64,000 nucleotides of DNA from Pseudorhizobium tarimense (GCF_022968135.1 NZ_JALJRA010000013.1:62001-126000), one strand, 5' to 3'; shown: positions 7,295-17,156, counted from the stretch's first letter. The notes: a model not told the origin generated them from the letters alone. Translations and numbers: made by a program.

Positions 7295-8595
7295 GCGGGA
7301 GGACCCTTGCGCGGTGTCTTAGCCGCCATCTCAAGGCTGGTGATGTTGGAATCGCGCTCCCGCGTCTCGTCCTCCTCCGCATCCTGCAGGGCTTTTTCGA
7401 CATCGACGCCGTTGCGGCCAAGTGCCCGCTGGACTTCTAGCGCCTCGAGCAGCTCCGCAGCGGTGATCCGCTGGGCAAAAGGCAGTCTTTCCTCCTGCCG
7501 GCGGATGGCCCCGTGGACCACGGCGAGGATGAATACGAGCACCGCAGGCAGCAGGTCGATCGAGATCGCTCCGGCCCATGCAGGAATGAAGTCAGCCGCA
7601 TAGCGAAGAACGGCTTCGGCGGAGGAAAGCGGCACGAAGCGCCGGTCGGCCACCGCTTCGCGGGCAAGAATGTCGTCTGCAGCCTGTGACAGCACCTGGG
7701 ACTGCGCCGCGACGGAAGCCCGGATCGTCTCCATCACCTGGTCCTGCCGGTTGGCGAGATCGGCGGCGCGGCCATCGGCAACGGGGGCGATGAAGCCGAG
7801 CGAAAGATCCTCGGCGGCGCGCTTGACGGAAGGGGCGATCGACGTCTGCTCCAGAGAGGTGATGACGCCGGACAGCGCCACGACCTCGGCCGAGAACTCG
7901 TCGCTGCGCGGAGCAATCGCGCCGGGTGCCGAAACAAGCCCGCGCATGGTTTCAAGATGCGCACGGCCTTGATCGAAGAGCGTGTTGACCCGCTCCCGCG
8001 ATTCGGTGATGCCGGTCTCCAATTCGCTGAGCTGTGCCGACATCTGCGAGAGAAGCTGCACGACGCTTCCCGAGCCGGTCGTGCCCGTCAGGGCCCCGGA
8101 CTCGCGCTCGTCTTCCGCCAGTCTTGCGAAGCGTTCGGAGGTGCGTTGGATGTCCGGCAGGAGGCTCTGTGCTGCAAGCGCATTCTGATGCGCCTGGTCG
8201 AGGTCTGCCGTATAATCCTCAACCGTCTCGGCAAGATGCTGCTCGAGCGCCGCCGATCCGGCGAGCGCTGCTGCGTTCAGCCAGCTCGACATGGCGATGA
8301 TCATCGCGCAGCCCAGCGCGAGGACGCCAAGCATCGCACCGCGGGCCGCCGTGCCCGTCACATGCGGGTAGAACCGCGCCATGTAGGACCAGAAGGCATA
8401 AATCGCGACGGAAACGGAGGCCGAATAGATGATGGCCGCGAAGAACACGGCTGTTGCCGAACCGTCGAGCAAGCTCCGGACGCCGAGATAGGTGTAGACG
8501 CCGGAGGCCAGAGCAAGCACCGCCAGTGCAAAGCGGGTCATGGTTTCGACGGCAATGACGCCATCCTGCAAGCGATGCGATGCGCCAAGCGCCAT
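7291..8595 (-). CDS. four-helix membrane protein with large soluble coiled-coil loop
   Basis: A 434-residue protein of unknown function. I start it at the ATG at 8595, which has GGAGG about six bases upstream, rather than at an earlier ATG at 8670 that adds an unlikely extension. Three hydrophobic helices lie near residues 22-43, 49-72 and 86-104. A 235-residue, Gln/Glu/Ala-rich, probably coiled-coil loop follows (EQHLAETVEDY onward), then a fourth helix near 342-363 (ISIDLLPAVLVFILAVV) and a charged cytoplasmic-looking tail. It is translationally coupled (ATGA) to the ClpP-like gene, which suggests a membrane complex in which the loop presents or recruits substrate. That role is inference only. 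Confidence 0.75.
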   Translation of the reverse strand: MALGASHRLQDGVIAVETMTRFALAVLALASGVYTYLGVRSLLDGSATAVFFAAIIYSASVSVAIYAFWSYMARFYPHVTGTAARGAMLGVLALGCAMIIAMSSWLNAAALAGSAALEQHLAETVEDYTADLDQAHQNALAAQSLLPDIQRTSERFARLAEDERESGALTGTTGSGSVVQLLSQMSAQLSELETGITESRERVNTLFDQGRAHLETMRGLVSAPGAIAPRSDEFSAEVVALSGVITSLEQTSIAPSVKRAAEDLSLGFIAPVADGRAADLANRQDQVMETIRASVAAQSQVLSQAADDILAREAVADRRFVPLSSAEAVLRYAADFIPAWAGAISIDLLPAVLVFILAVVHGAIRRQEERLPFAQRITAAELLEALEVQRALGRNGVDVEKALQDAEEDETRERDSNITSLEMAAKTPRKGPPA

Positions 8596-8694
8596 GGAAA
8601 CCCTCCAACAGGGAATGAATTCTTTAACAACCTCTGAAGAAGGGGGCAAAATGAAGGCTCGCTGGCACACGTCCCCGCGAGCCTCTGTCCTCCG

Positions 8695-10257
8695 CTACCC
8701 CAACGTGAAGACGAGATAGACGAGACAGAGCGCGATGATCCAGAGCGCCAACCGGCCCGAGCGGCTGTGGCGAGCCTCCGATTTCCCGATCGCTTCGGCC
8801 GTCTGCGCGTCAAACCGCAAACCGTGTTCGCTCATCTGCACCACCTCGTGGTGGAGCTTTTCCGTCTTGGCGGCAATCTCCGGAAGCGCCTCGGCCAGCT
8901 TCACCGCCGCCTTCACGCCGTCGCGCAGGTCGCTGACGACCCGCCTCGGCCCGAGATTGTCGCGGATCCAGTCGCCGACGACGGGCTCGGCCGCCTTCCA
9001 CATGTTGAAGCGCGGATTGAGGATGCGCGAAACGCCTTCGACCACCACCATGGTCTTCTGCAGCATGATGAGCTCGGGCCGGGTCTCCATCTCGAAGAGG
9101 TCAGTCACCTCGAAGAGAAGAGCAAGCAGCCGGGCCATCGAGATGGTTTCCGCCGGCTGCCCATGGATCGGCTCGCCGATCGCCCGGATCGCCTGGGCGA
9201 AGCTTGCGACATCGTGATGCGATGGAACATAGCCCGCCTCGAAATGGACCTCTGCTACCCGCCGGTAATCGCGAATGATGAAGCCATAGAGAATTTCGGC
9301 CAGGAACCGCCGTTCCTTCTTCCCCAGCCGTCCGACGATGCCCATATCGACCGCAACAATGGTGCCGGCAGGATCGACGAACAGGTTGCCCGGGTGCATA
9401 TCGCCGTGGAAGAAGCCATCGCGCAGCGTGTGGCGCAGGAAGGACTGTATAAGGGTTTCGGCAAGCCGGTCGAGATCGTGGCCTGCCGCCCTGAGGCCCG
9501 CCAGATCCGACATCTTAACGCCGTCGATCCACTCCATGGTGATGACGTCGCGGCCGGTTCGCTCCCAATCGACCTCCGGCACCCGGAAGCCAGGATCGTT
9601 CTTCGTGTTCTCGGCGATCTCCGAAAGGGCTGCCGCTTCCAACCTCAGGTCCATCTCGACCTTGGTGGTCTGCTCCAGCGTCCGCGTCACTTCCACCGGT
9701 CGCAGGCGGCGGCTCGAGGGTATCAACCGCTCCTGCATCCGCGCCAGCAGGTACATGCTCTCGATGTCATGCGCAAAGCGCTGGCGAACGCCGGGGCGCA
9801 CGACCTTCACCGCCACCTTCTTGCCAGCCACACGCGCCGGATGGACCTGGGCGATGGAGGCAGCAGCGATCGGCTCGCCAAATTCCGCAAAGAGATCGTC
9901 GATCGGTCGGCCAAGTGACCCTTCGATCGCGATCCTCGCTGTGTCCGTTGGGAAAAACGGCATGCGATCCTGCAGCATCGAGAGGTCGAGCGCCCAATCG
10001 ACGCCGACGACATCGGGACGCGTGGCGAGAAACTGTCCAATCTTGACGTAAGAAGGCCCAAGCCTGTCGACGGCGCGCGATAGCCGCGTGCTGCGCGCCT
10101 GCTTCTTTGCCCTGAAGCGCGTGAAAGGCTCGGCCATTGATTTGAGCACGCCAATGGCGGGCGGCATGTCGTGGGTCGGAAGAGCGGATACCACTCCCTC
10201 GCGCACGAGAACCCAGCCGACGCGAACGAGGCGGAAATAGGCGCCGATGGTGCTCAT
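8695..10257 (-). CDS. ubiB: ubiquinone biosynthesis kinase-like protein UbiB
   Basis: A 520-residue atypical ADCK/UbiB-family kinase-like ATPase needed for coenzyme Q synthesis at the inner membrane. Visible are the family-specific KxGQ motif (KIGQ, residues 72-75), the Ala-rich nucleotide loop (AAASIAQVH, 131-139), the VAVKVVRPG lysine strand near 148, the catalytic HGDMHPGNLF, and the VDMGIVG metal site. The last 18 residues form a hydrophobic helix (LWIIALCLVYLVFTLG), matching the C-terminal membrane anchor of the family. It lies 42 bp downstream of ubiE on the same strand, a conserved ubiE-ubiB unit. Confidence 0.97.
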   Translation of the reverse strand: MSTIGAYFRLVRVGWVLVREGVVSALPTHDMPPAIGVLKSMAEPFTRFRAKKQARSTRLSRAVDRLGPSYVKIGQFLATRPDVVGVDWALDLSMLQDRMPFFPTDTARIAIEGSLGRPIDDLFAEFGEPIAAASIAQVHPARVAGKKVAVKVVRPGVRQRFAHDIESMYLLARMQERLIPSSRRLRPVEVTRTLEQTTKVEMDLRLEAAALSEIAENTKNDPGFRVPEVDWERTGRDVITMEWIDGVKMSDLAGLRAAGHDLDRLAETLIQSFLRHTLRDGFFHGDMHPGNLFVDPAGTIVAVDMGIVGRLGKKERRFLAEILYGFIIRDYRRVAEVHFEAGYVPSHHDVASFAQAIRAIGEPIHGQPAETISMARLLALLFEVTDLFEMETRPELIMLQKTMVVVEGVSRILNPRFNMWKAAEPVVGDWIRDNLGPRRVVSDLRDGVKAAVKLAEALPEIAAKTEKLHHEVVQMSEHGLRFDAQTAEAIGKSEARHSRSGRLALWIIALCLVYLVFTLG

Positions 10258-10299
10258 GAGCCGCCTCTACCTGTTACGCCGCACGCCACCCTCATCCGG

Positions 10300-11076
10300 T
10301 CAGAGCTTCCAGCCGGAGTGCAGGGCCGCGATGCCGCCGGTATAGCTGGTATAGGTGACGCGAGAGAACCCGGCGCTGCGGATCATGGCGGCAAAGTTGT
10401 CCTGGTTGGGAAACTTGCGGATGGATTCCACCAGATACTGATAGGGTTCGCTGTCGCCGGTGATCATCTTGCCGAACCGGGGGATCGCCTTGAACGACCA
10501 CTCGTCGTAGAGGCGGTTCAGCATCGGCAGGTCGACCTCGGAGAATTCCAGGACGAGCAGCCGCCCGCCGCGCTTGAGCACCCGGTAGCCCTCCTTCAGC
10601 GCCACGTCGATGCGCGGCACGTTTCGAATGCCGAAGGCGATCGTATAGGCGTCGAAGGAATTGGCTTCGAACGGCAGCTCCTCGGCATTGGCTTCGACGA
10701 AGGTCAGGTGGTCGGAGAGACCGCGTTTTGCCGCCCGCTCGGCGCCGACGGCCAGCATAGAGCCATTGATGTCGAGAACCGTGGCATGCGCCTTGCGGCC
10801 CGAAGCCTCCAGGATGCGAAACGCGATGTCGCCCGTGCCGCCCGCGACGTCGAGGACCTTGTAGGTCTCGTCCTTGCGCGGATTGAGAGTGGCGACGAGA
10901 GCATCCTTCCAGACGCGGTGCATGCCACCGGACATCACGTCGTTCATGATGTCGTAGCGTTTGGCCACCTTGTGGAAGACATCGTTGACGAGCGGCTGCT
11001 TCTCGCCCTCGGCGACCTGACGGAAGCCATAGGAAGTTTCCATGCCGCCTTCGGCAGAGGTGCGCGCTTCACTCAT
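10300..11076 (-). CDS. ubiE: demethylmenaquinone/ubiquinone C-methyltransferase UbiE
   Basis: A 258-residue class I SAM-dependent methyltransferase that adds the C-methyl group to 2-polyprenyl-6-methoxy-1,4-benzoquinol in the ubiquinone pathway. Family features include the N-terminal [13 protein letters not shown] motif, the SAM-binding motif [11 protein letters not shown] near residue 75 and FGIRNVPR further on. The start ATG has AAGGAGTTCCT just upstream. It heads the ubiE-ubiB operon and is divergent from mutM across about 150 bp. Confidence 0.97.
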   Translation of the reverse strand: MSEARTSAEGGMETSYGFRQVAEGEKQPLVNDVFHKVAKRYDIMNDVMSGGMHRVWKDALVATLNPRKDETYKVLDVAGGTGDIAFRILEASGRKAHATVLDINGSMLAVGAERAAKRGLSDHLTFVEANAEELPFEANSFDAYTIAFGIRNVPRIDVALKEGYRVLKRGGRLLVLEFSEVDLPMLNRLYDEWSFKAIPRFGKMITGDSEPYQYLVESIRKFPNQDNFAAMIRSAGFSRVTYTSYTGGIAALHSGWKL

Positions 11077-11225
11077 AGGAACTCCTTGCTCGTCATCTGG
11101 CCGGCGACCATAGCGAAATCAACTGCGCCTCGCTATCTGTGCCGCAAGTCCAAAGGAACAGTGCGACGTTCGGCCCCGGTCTATAGACCAGGCAAGCGTG
11201 CGTTGGAACAGGAAGTTAGAAACTC

Positions 11226-12116
11226 GTGCCGGAATTGCCAGAGGTGGAAACGGTCAGGCGCGGGCTGGCGCCCGCCATGGAGGGCGCGACCCTAAGGGAG
11301 CTAGAGCTTCGCCGCACTGACCTGCGTTTCCCGTTCCCCGACCGCCTCGCCGAACTCGTGGCTGGCAAGCGCATCCTGTCGCTCGGGCGCCGGGCAAAGT
11401 ATCTGCTGATCGACCTAGAGGACGACTGGACGATCATCGCGCATCTCGGGATGTCCGGCTCGTTTCGCGTGGAGGCGGAGCCCACAGCAGAAACGTCGGG
11501 GAGTTTCCACCACCCCCGCTCAAAGGACGAGAAGCACGACCACGTCGTCTTCCACCTGATGCCTGAGGATGGATCGCTACGGGTCATCTATAATGACCCT
11601 CGGCGTTTCGGCTTCATGCATCTCTGGAAGCGCAGCGCGCTCGACGCCTATCCAGCCTTTGTCGGCCTTGGCCCGGAGCCGACGGGCAATGCCCTTGACG
11701 CCTCCTATCTGGCATCGCGTTTTGCTGGAAAAAGCCGGCCGCTAAAGGGCACCCTGCTCGACCAGAACGTGATTGCCGGCCTCGGCAACATCTATGTCTG
11801 TGAAGCGCTCTGGCGGTCGCATCTCTCCCCACGCCGCAGTGCCGGATCGCTGGTGACGCCCGGGGGGCGGCCGAAGAGGGAGCTGGTTGCGCTCACGGAT
11901 GCAATCCGCGCCGTGATCGCCGACGCCATCGCGGCAGGAGGATCCTCGCTGCGGGACCACATTCAGGCGGACGGCTCGCTCGGCTATTTCCAGCATTCCT
12001 TCTCCGTCTACGATCAAGAGGGGGAGGCTTGCCGAACGCCCGGTTGCAACAGTACCGTCGCGCGCATCGTGCAGTCCGGCCGGTCCACATTCTTCTGCGC
12101 CGGTTGCCAGAAATAG
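11226..12116 (+). CDS. mutM: formamidopyrimidine-DNA glycosylase (Fpg/MutM)
   Basis: A 296-residue DNA glycosylase/AP lyase that removes oxidised purines such as 8-oxoguanine. The mature N-terminus [13 protein letters not shown] has the catalytic Pro2 and Glu3, and the start codon is [15 protein letters not shown] marks the helix-two-turn-helix region. The C-terminus carries the four-Cys zinc finger (CRTPGC about 20 residues before CAGCQ). It is slightly longer than the E. coli enzyme because of an insertion near residues 85-105 ([11 protein letters not shown]). It sits directly upstream of an enoyl-CoA hydratase and rpsT, the rhizobial order. Confidence 0.97.
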   Translation: MPELPEVETVRRGLAPAMEGATLRELELRRTDLRFPFPDRLAELVAGKRILSLGRRAKYLLIDLEDDWTIIAHLGMSGSFRVEAEPTAETSGSFHHPRSKDEKHDHVVFHLMPEDGSLRVIYNDPRRFGFMHLWKRSALDAYPAFVGLGPEPTGNALDASYLASRFAGKSRPLKGTLLDQNVIAGLGNIYVCEALWRSHLSPRRSAGSLVTPGGRPKRELVALTDAIRAVIADAIAAGGSSLRDHIQADGSLGYFQHSFSVYDQEGEACRTPGCNSTVARIVQSGRSTFFCAGCQK

Positions 12117-12139
12117 AGCCATAAACGGGGAGGTTCATC

Positions 12140-12916
12140 GTGAAGGAATTCGAGACGCTGCTGACGGAACAGCGAGGCGCGGTCATGCTGATCACGCTCA
12201 ACCGGCCGCAGGCGCTGAATGCCCTCAACTCTACGGTCATGCGAGAACTGAGCGAAGCCCTGCGGACGTGTGACGCCGATGATGGTGTGGGCTCGATCGT
12301 GCTTGCCGGCTCCGAGAAGGCATTCGCTGCCGGCGCCGACATCAAGGAAATGCAGCCTGTCACCTTCGTCGATGCCTATCTGGGAGATTTTCTCGGCGGT
12401 TGGGAAGCGATTGCTGCCACCCGCAAACCCATCGTCGCGGCGGTTTCCGGCTATGCCCTGGGCGGCGGTTGCGAACTTGCGATGATCTGCGATTTCATCA
12501 TTGCCTCGGAAACGGCCAAGTTCGGCCAGCCGGAGATCACGCTCGGCATCATCCCGGGAATGGGTGGGTCGCAGAGGCTGACGCGGGCCGTCGGCAAGGC
12601 CAAGGCTATGGACATGGTGCTGACAGGTCGGATGATGGATGCGGCGGAAGCCGAGAGGGCAGGGCTCGTTGCGCGGATCGTTCCGCCGGAGCGCCTGCTA
12701 GACGAGGCGCTGGAAGCGGCAGGCAAGATCGCCTCCTATTCACGTGCCGCCGTGATGATGGCAAAGGAAGCCGTCGGTCGTTCCGACGAACTGACGTTGG
12801 CCGAGGGCCTCCGCTACGAACGTCGGCTGTTCCACTCGCTCTTTGCCACCGAGGATCAGAAGGAGGGGATGGCTGCCTTCGTCGAGAAGCGGAAGGCGCA
12901 GTTTCGCAACCGCTGA
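12140..12916 (+). CDS. enoyl-CoA hydratase/isomerase
   Basis: A 258-residue crotonase-fold enzyme that hydrates trans-2-enoyl-CoA in beta-oxidation or a related pathway. It has the oxyanion-hole signature [13 protein letters not shown] and the two catalytic glutamates expected of true hydratases, Glu112 (GGCEL) and Glu132 ([12 protein letters not shown]). The start is GTG with GGGGAGG ahead of it. It lies 23 bp after mutM and may be cotranscribed with it. Conservation is strong enough to name the activity, but I cannot tell the chain-length preference. Confidence 0.94.
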   Translation: MKEFETLLTEQRGAVMLITLNRPQALNALNSTVMRELSEALRTCDADDGVGSIVLAGSEKAFAAGADIKEMQPVTFVDAYLGDFLGGWEAIAATRKPIVAAVSGYALGGGCELAMICDFIIASETAKFGQPEITLGIIPGMGGSQRLTRAVGKAKAMDMVLTGRMMDAAEAERAGLVARIVPPERLLDEALEAAGKIASYSRAAVMMAKEAVGRSDELTLAEGLRYERRLFHSLFATEDQKEGMAAFVEKRKAQFRNR

Positions 12917-12951
12917 CACTGTGGAGGGTCGCGGAACGCCCAAATTGCGCG

Positions 12952-12980
12952 TTGACTGATCCCGCCTTTCAAGTTATATG
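12952..12980 (+). promoter_or_regulatory. sigma-70-type promoter for rpsT
   Basis: TTGACT at 12952-12957 is separated by exactly 17 bases from TATATG at 12975-12980, on the rpsT strand about 126 bases before its start codon. It begins just after the hydratase stop, which fits separate, strong transcription of a ribosomal protein gene with a leader of about 115 bases. Confidence 0.7.
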
Positions 12981-13105
12981 CCGCGCCACAGTTGGGAAAG
13001 CCTGATCACGGCTTCCTCTAATGCTCCCCAATTGCTGAAGTTAAGGTCGCACACGACCGGTCGCGGCAGCGGTGGAGTTTGGTTCGAATTCGTAGAGAGG
13101 CATAC

Positions 13106-13372
13106 ATGGCCAATACAACTTCGGCGAAAAAGGCGACCCGCAAGATCGCTCGCCGTACCGCAGTCAACAAGGCTCGTCGTTCGCGCATGCGCGGCTTCCT
13201 CCGCAAGGTTGAAGAGGCGATTGCTGCCGGTGATGCTGCAGTTGCCGCTGAAGCTCTGAAGGCAGCTCAGCCGGAAATCCAGCGCGCAGCGTCCAAGGGT
13301 GTCGTTCATCGCAACACGGCGTCCCGGAAGGTCTCGCGCCTCGCCGCACGCGTGAAGGCTCTCTCCGCCTAA
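13106..13372 (+). CDS. rpsT: 30S ribosomal protein S20
   Basis: A small basic 88-residue protein ([14 protein letters not shown] start) that binds 16S rRNA in the small subunit. Length and the Lys/Arg-rich N-terminal helix match bacterial S20. The start chosen is the ATG at 13106, nine codons inside a longer open frame, because it gives the canonical MANT start and lies after GAGAGG. It has its own promoter (12952-12980) and is followed by a hairpin terminator, so it looks monocistronic. Confidence 0.98.
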   Translation: MANTTSAKKATRKIARRTAVNKARRSRMRGFLRKVEEAIAAGDAAVAAEALKAAQPEIQRAASKGVVHRNTASRKVSRLAARVKALSA

Positions 13373-13397
13373 CTGTCATATTCAAGACTTCGTGAAT

Positions 13398-13420
13398 AAG
13401 CCTGGCGGCTCGCCGGGCTT
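13398..13420 (+). terminator. rho-independent terminator after rpsT
   Basis: A stem of ten pairs, AAGCCTGGCG with CGCCGGGCTT (one G-T pair), loop GCT, followed by TCTTGATT. It begins 26 bases after the rpsT stop. Confidence 0.75.
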
Positions 13421-14200
13421 TCTTGATTCAGCCTTTTCGCTGACGATTGTGAAGCGATGTGTCGGCTTGATGTCAAAGCTGCAACAGAAATAGCTGAGGA
13501 ATTTCAGCTGTTTATGTGAGGATCGTGAAGAAGATGGACCTTCCCGGCGTCGGGGCGCCACCGAAAATTACGTCAAGCGATTTTTTATTTTTTCTGTGAC
13601 TCGTGCCGTCCGGAGGCTGTCATTTTTGAATCTCATTGATTCGACAGCGATTCTCGAACAGCCGTTCTCGCCGATGCTAAACAGGCTCCAAGAGTCAACG
13701 CCCGCCAATTAATTCCGGGTAAATTTCAGCATTGATCTTGGTCTGCGATCCTGCCTAAATGCCTTCAGCAAGGGCACGGGGACGACTTCAAGAAGACCAT
13801 TGCCAACCGCAACCAACGTTGCGGAGCAGGGTCTTTTTCGCCCTTGCCGCGGGACTTTGATGCCCGCTCTTCTAATAACCGACGGTTGTGCGCCGGGAGT
13901 CCATCCGACTCCTGGAACGCTACTGTCATGTCCAAATGTATGCCGGCACGCCGGCAAGCAGGAGGAACGGGGAACGCAGGCTCTCATGACGAGGATGGGG
14001 CGCCTGCAGGAAGGCAACGCCTTCGAAATAGGGCGGATGTCGACGATGCCTTTGCCTTTGGCTGGCGGGGTGGAGACGACATCAGGACGGGGCGATGACG
14101 AGGCTGCCTTATGATGAGGAAGCATAGTCGGAAAACATTGGTGTTTTGGCGGCGACGCGAGGCGCCGGCAGGACAATAGAACGTGGAAGGCGGCAACTAC
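13421..14200 (+). promoter_or_regulatory. gene-free dnaA leader with clustered GANTC sites
   Basis: About 780 bases without a convincing gene; open frames on both strands here have non-coding-looking composition. It holds an AT tract at 13580-13595 and three GANTC sites (CcrM methylation targets) at 13628-13632, 13638-13642 and 13649-13653, spaced 10 and 11 bases apart, with another at 13425-13429. In Caulobacter GANTC methylation influences dnaA expression, so this is a plausible cell-cycle control region for dnaA. I see no canonical DnaA boxes, which agrees with oriC lying elsewhere (near hemE) in rhizobia. Confidence 0.5.
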
Positions 14201-15766
14201 ATGCAAACGAATACCGTATCAGTCCGTGCAGGCGATGCAGACCATGCGCGGCAGGCATTCGATTCAGTGAAGACCCAAGCGGCAGGGGATACTCCAGATA
14301 TGAAGCATGAGGCTCTCTTCGAGAGATTCAGCAAGCGTTTGAAAGCGCAAGTCGGTCACGACGTTTACGCAAGCTGGTTCGGTCGGCTGAAGCTTCACTC
14401 CATTTCCAAGAGCGTCGTACGCCTCAGCGTCCCCACGACCTTCCTGAAGTCCTGGATCAACAACCGCTATCTGGACCTGATCACCTCAATCCTTCAGGCG
14501 GAGGATCCGGCAATCCTCAAGGTGGAGATTTTGGTCCGCAGCGCAGGCCGCAACACAAGGCCGGCTTCAGGAGACGAGCGTCCGCCCGTGGTGGATGCGG
14601 CCCCCGCTGCAGCGGCTACGCTTCCTTTTCCTCGTGCCACTGGTGCGCGCGAGATTGGCAAGATTGCGACGTTCCCCTCGACGAGCGCTGCGCGTGCGAC
14701 GACTGCGAGCCCGCTGTTCGGCTCGCCGCTTGATAGCCGCTACACCTTCGATACCTATATAGAGGGTCCGTCGAACCGCGTAGCGCTCGCTGCTGCCAAG
14801 ACGATTGCGGAAGCAGGCGCCGGTGCCGTCCGCTTCAACCCGCTCTTCATTCATTCGGGCGTCGGTCTCGGCAAGACGCACCTGCTGCAGGCGATCGCGA
14901 ACTCCGCCGTGTCCAGCAGCCGCACGCCGCGGGTGGTTTATCTAACGGCGGAATACTTCATGTGGCGCTTCGCCACCGCGATCCGTGACAACGATGCGCT
15001 GACACTGAAGGACTCGCTGCGTAACATCGACCTGCTGATCATTGACGACATGCAGTTCCTGCAGGGCAAGATGATCCAGAACGAGTTCTGCCATCTGCTC
15101 AACACGCTGCTCGACAGTGCCAAGCAGGTCGTCGTCGCCGCCGACCGTGCTCCCTGGGAGCTGGAATCGCTCGATCCACGCGTTCGCTCCCGCCTGCAGG
15201 GGGGCGTCGCCATCGAGATGGAAACGCCCGACTACGAAATGCGTCTGGAGATGCTCAAGCGCCGTCTGGAGATTGCCCAGCAGGACGATCCGTCTCTCGA
15301 CATTCCGGTGGAGATCCTGTCCCACGTCGCCCGCAACGTTGCCAGCAGTGGTCGCGAGCTTGAGGGCGCCTTCAACCAGCTCGTGTTCCGAAAGTCTTTC
15401 GAGCCGATGCTGAGCATCGACCGCGTGGACGAGCTTTTGGCACATCTGGTCGGAACAGGAGAGCCGAAGCGCGTTCGCATTGAAGACATCCAGCGCATCG
15501 TGGCGCGCCACTATAATGTCTCGCGCCAGGAGCTTGTCTCCAATCGCCGAACACGCGTCGTCGTAAAGCCGCGCCAGATTGCCATGTATCTTGCAAAGAC
15601 GCTGACGCCACGCTCATTCCCGGAGATCGGGCGACGCTTCGGTGGGCGCGATCACACCACGGTTCTGCATGCCGTTCGCAAGATCGAAGACCTGATCTCG
15701 GGCGACACGAAGCTCAGCCACGAGATCGAGCTTCTCAAGCGGCTGATCAACGAAAACAACGCGTAA
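14201..15766 (+). CDS. dnaA: chromosomal replication initiator protein DnaA
   Basis: A 521-residue AAA+ initiator that binds DnaA boxes at oriC and opens the duplex. Domain I is near residues 35-100 ([21 protein letters not shown]), followed by a Pro/Ala/Thr-rich linker (about 110-170). The AAA+ domain has Walker A GVGLGKTH at 220-227 and Walker [11 protein letters not shown] at 268-277. The DNA-binding domain IV carries [11 protein letters not shown] from 481. I start at the ATG at 14201 (MQTNTVS), which is preserved in rhizobial homologues as I recall them; a GTG at 14183 is the alternative. It is transcribed alone, facing hemW. Confidence 0.98.
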   Translation: MQTNTVSVRAGDADHARQAFDSVKTQAAGDTPDMKHEALFERFSKRLKAQVGHDVYASWFGRLKLHSISKSVVRLSVPTTFLKSWINNRYLDLITSILQAEDPAILKVEILVRSAGRNTRPASGDERPPVVDAAPAAAATLPFPRATGAREIGKIATFPSTSAARATTASPLFGSPLDSRYTFDTYIEGPSNRVALAAAKTIAEAGAGAVRFNPLFIHSGVGLGKTHLLQAIANSAVSSSRTPRVVYLTAEYFMWRFATAIRDNDALTLKDSLRNIDLLIIDDMQFLQGKMIQNEFCHLLNTLLDSAKQVVVAADRAPWELESLDPRVRSRLQGGVAIEMETPDYEMRLEMLKRRLEIAQQDDPSLDIPVEILSHVARNVASSGRELEGAFNQLVFRKSFEPMLSIDRVDELLAHLVGTGEPKRVRIEDIQRIVARHYNVSRQELVSNRRTRVVVKPRQIAMYLAKTLTPRSFPEIGRRFGGRDHTTVLHAVRKIEDLISGDTKLSHEIELLKRLINENNA

Positions 15767-15772
15767 AGCAAA

Positions 15773-15795
15773 AAGGCCGGCGAGATGCCGGCCTT
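15773..15795 (-). terminator. terminator hairpin, copy 1, oriented for hemW
   Basis: A perfect nine-pair stem, AAGGCCGGC and GCCGGCCTT, with loop GAGAT. On the minus strand it is followed by a T run, so it should end transcripts coming from hemW. It is identical in sequence to the copy at 15927-15949. Confidence 0.75.
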
Positions 15796-15926
15796 CAGCT
15801 TGATGACAAACCCCCGCCCCACCTTCTCAAGGACCAAGATTCACGGAACGTCTCTGAATCGAAAAGAGAACGGATCGGAGTCGAAGTAGCGCCAGCAAAG
15901 GCAAAGAGGACTTTGTCAGCAGTCTG

Positions 15927-15954
15927 AAGGCCGGCGAGATGCCGGCCTTTTTTG
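15927..15954 (+). terminator. terminator hairpin, copy 2, oriented for dnaA
   Basis: The same nine-pair stem and GAGAT loop as at 15773-15795, here followed on the plus strand by six T residues, so it should end transcripts from dnaA. The two copies lie 154 bases apart in direct orientation between convergent genes. Confidence 0.78.
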
Positions 15955-15971
15955 TGGTTTGATTTTGCTGG

Positions 15972-17150
15972 TCAGCAGGCGAGGTCTGCGACGACCGCAT
16001 CAAGGATGAGCATGCCCTTGGGCGTGCAGCGCAGACGTGAGTTGCCCAGGCGCTCGATGAAGCCGTGTTCCAGTAAAATCTGTTCGCGCTGAGGATCGGG
16101 GTCGCGGCCGGAAAGCTGCTGCCAGCGAGCGAGATCGACACCCTCAGTCAGCCGCAGACCCATCAGCAGAAGTTCATCGGCCTGCTCGTCACGGCCAAGC
16201 TCCTCCTGGTCCACCAACCCGTGACCATGGGCTTCGACCTGCTCGAGCCAAGTCTCCGGCCGTCGCTCGGTGGCCAACGCGATCTTGTGGGGACCCCGCG
16301 TCAGGCGACCGTGCGCACCCGGACCAATGCCGGCATAATCGCCATAGCGCCAATAGGTGAGGTTATGGCGGCTCTCGGCGCCTGGTCGCGCGTGGTTGGA
16401 CACCTCATAGGCCGGCATGCCATGGCGTGCGGTGATCTCCTGCGTCGCTTCATAAAGGTCTGCCGACTGGTCGCCGTCCGGGACGATCAACTTGCCGGCC
16501 TTGTGCAACCCGAAGAACGGCGTCCCTTCCTCGATCGTCAGCTGGTAGAGCGACAGGTGGTCGACAGCGTAGGAGATCGCCTGCTTCAGTTCGGCTTCCC
16601 ACGCGGCCACCGTCTGGCGAGGACGGGCATAGATCAGATCAAAGCTCATGCGCGGGAAGATCCCCCGCGCCAGCCGGATCGCCTTCAATGCGTCGGCGAC
16701 ATCGTGCAGCCGGCCAAGGAACTTCAGATCCTCATCGTTGAGCGCCTGCACGCCGAGAGAGACGCGGTTGACGCCGGCTGCCCGGTAACCGCGAAAGCGT
16801 TCGGCCTCCACGCTGGAGGGATTGGCCTCCATAGTGATCTCGATGCCGTCGGGCACATGCCAGTGACGGGCGATCCCCTCGAGGACGGCCGCGACGGTCG
16901 CTGGCTCCATTAAGGAAGGCGTCCCACCCCCAAGGAAGATGCTGGTCACGGTTTTGGGGCCGCTCATCCGGCGCATCGTCTCCATCTCATTCAGGAAGGC
17001 GGAGGTGAACCGCGGCTGGTCCACCGGCTGGTGGCGGACATGGCTGTTGAAATCACAGTAGGGACATTTGGCCGCGCAGAAGGGCCAATGCACATAGATC
17101 CCGAAACCGGGCTCGCCGGTGTCGGGCAGAAGGGGAGCGTCGATGTTCAA
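15972..17150 (-). CDS. hemW: heme chaperone HemW (radical SAM, coproporphyrinogen oxidase-like)
   Basis: A 392-residue radical SAM protein of the HemN-like group. The iron-sulfur motif CAAKCPYC (Cys25, Cys29, Cys32) is followed by DFNSH, and the LGGGTPS motif lies near residue 70. The sequence fits HemW, the heme-trafficking member, rather than true HemN. The start is TTG at 17150, with GGAGG ten bases upstream inside the end of rdgB. It is the last gene of the rph-VOC-rdgB-hemW run on this strand. The rdgB-hemW neighbourhood is conserved in alphaproteobacteria. Confidence 0.94.
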   Translation of the reverse strand: MNIDAPLLPDTGEPGFGIYVHWPFCAAKCPYCDFNSHVRHQPVDQPRFTSAFLNEMETMRRMSGPKTVTSIFLGGGTPSLMEPATVAAVLEGIARHWHVPDGIEITMEANPSSVEAERFRGYRAAGVNRVSLGVQALNDEDLKFLGRLHDVADALKAIRLARGIFPRMSFDLIYARPRQTVAAWEAELKQAISYAVDHLSLYQLTIEEGTPFFGLHKAGKLIVPDGDQSADLYEATQEITARHGMPAYEVSNHARPGAESRHNLTYWRYGDYAGIGPGAHGRLTRGPHKIALATERRPETWLEQVEAHGHGLVDQEELGRDEQADELLLMGLRLTEGVDLARWQQLSGRDPDPQREQILLEHGFIERLGNSRLRCTPKGMLILDAVVADLAC

Positions 17151-17156
17151 AGGAGC

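Noticed and set aside
13421..14200. Chromosome origin next to dnaA
   Set aside because: I found no canonical DnaA boxes (TTATCCACA type), and rhizobial oriC is expected near hemE, not dnaA.
13709..14206. A 165-codon minus-strand open frame in the dnaA leader
   Set aside because: Cys/Arg/Pro/Ser-rich composition looks non-coding, and it would cross the dnaA start and ribosome-binding site.
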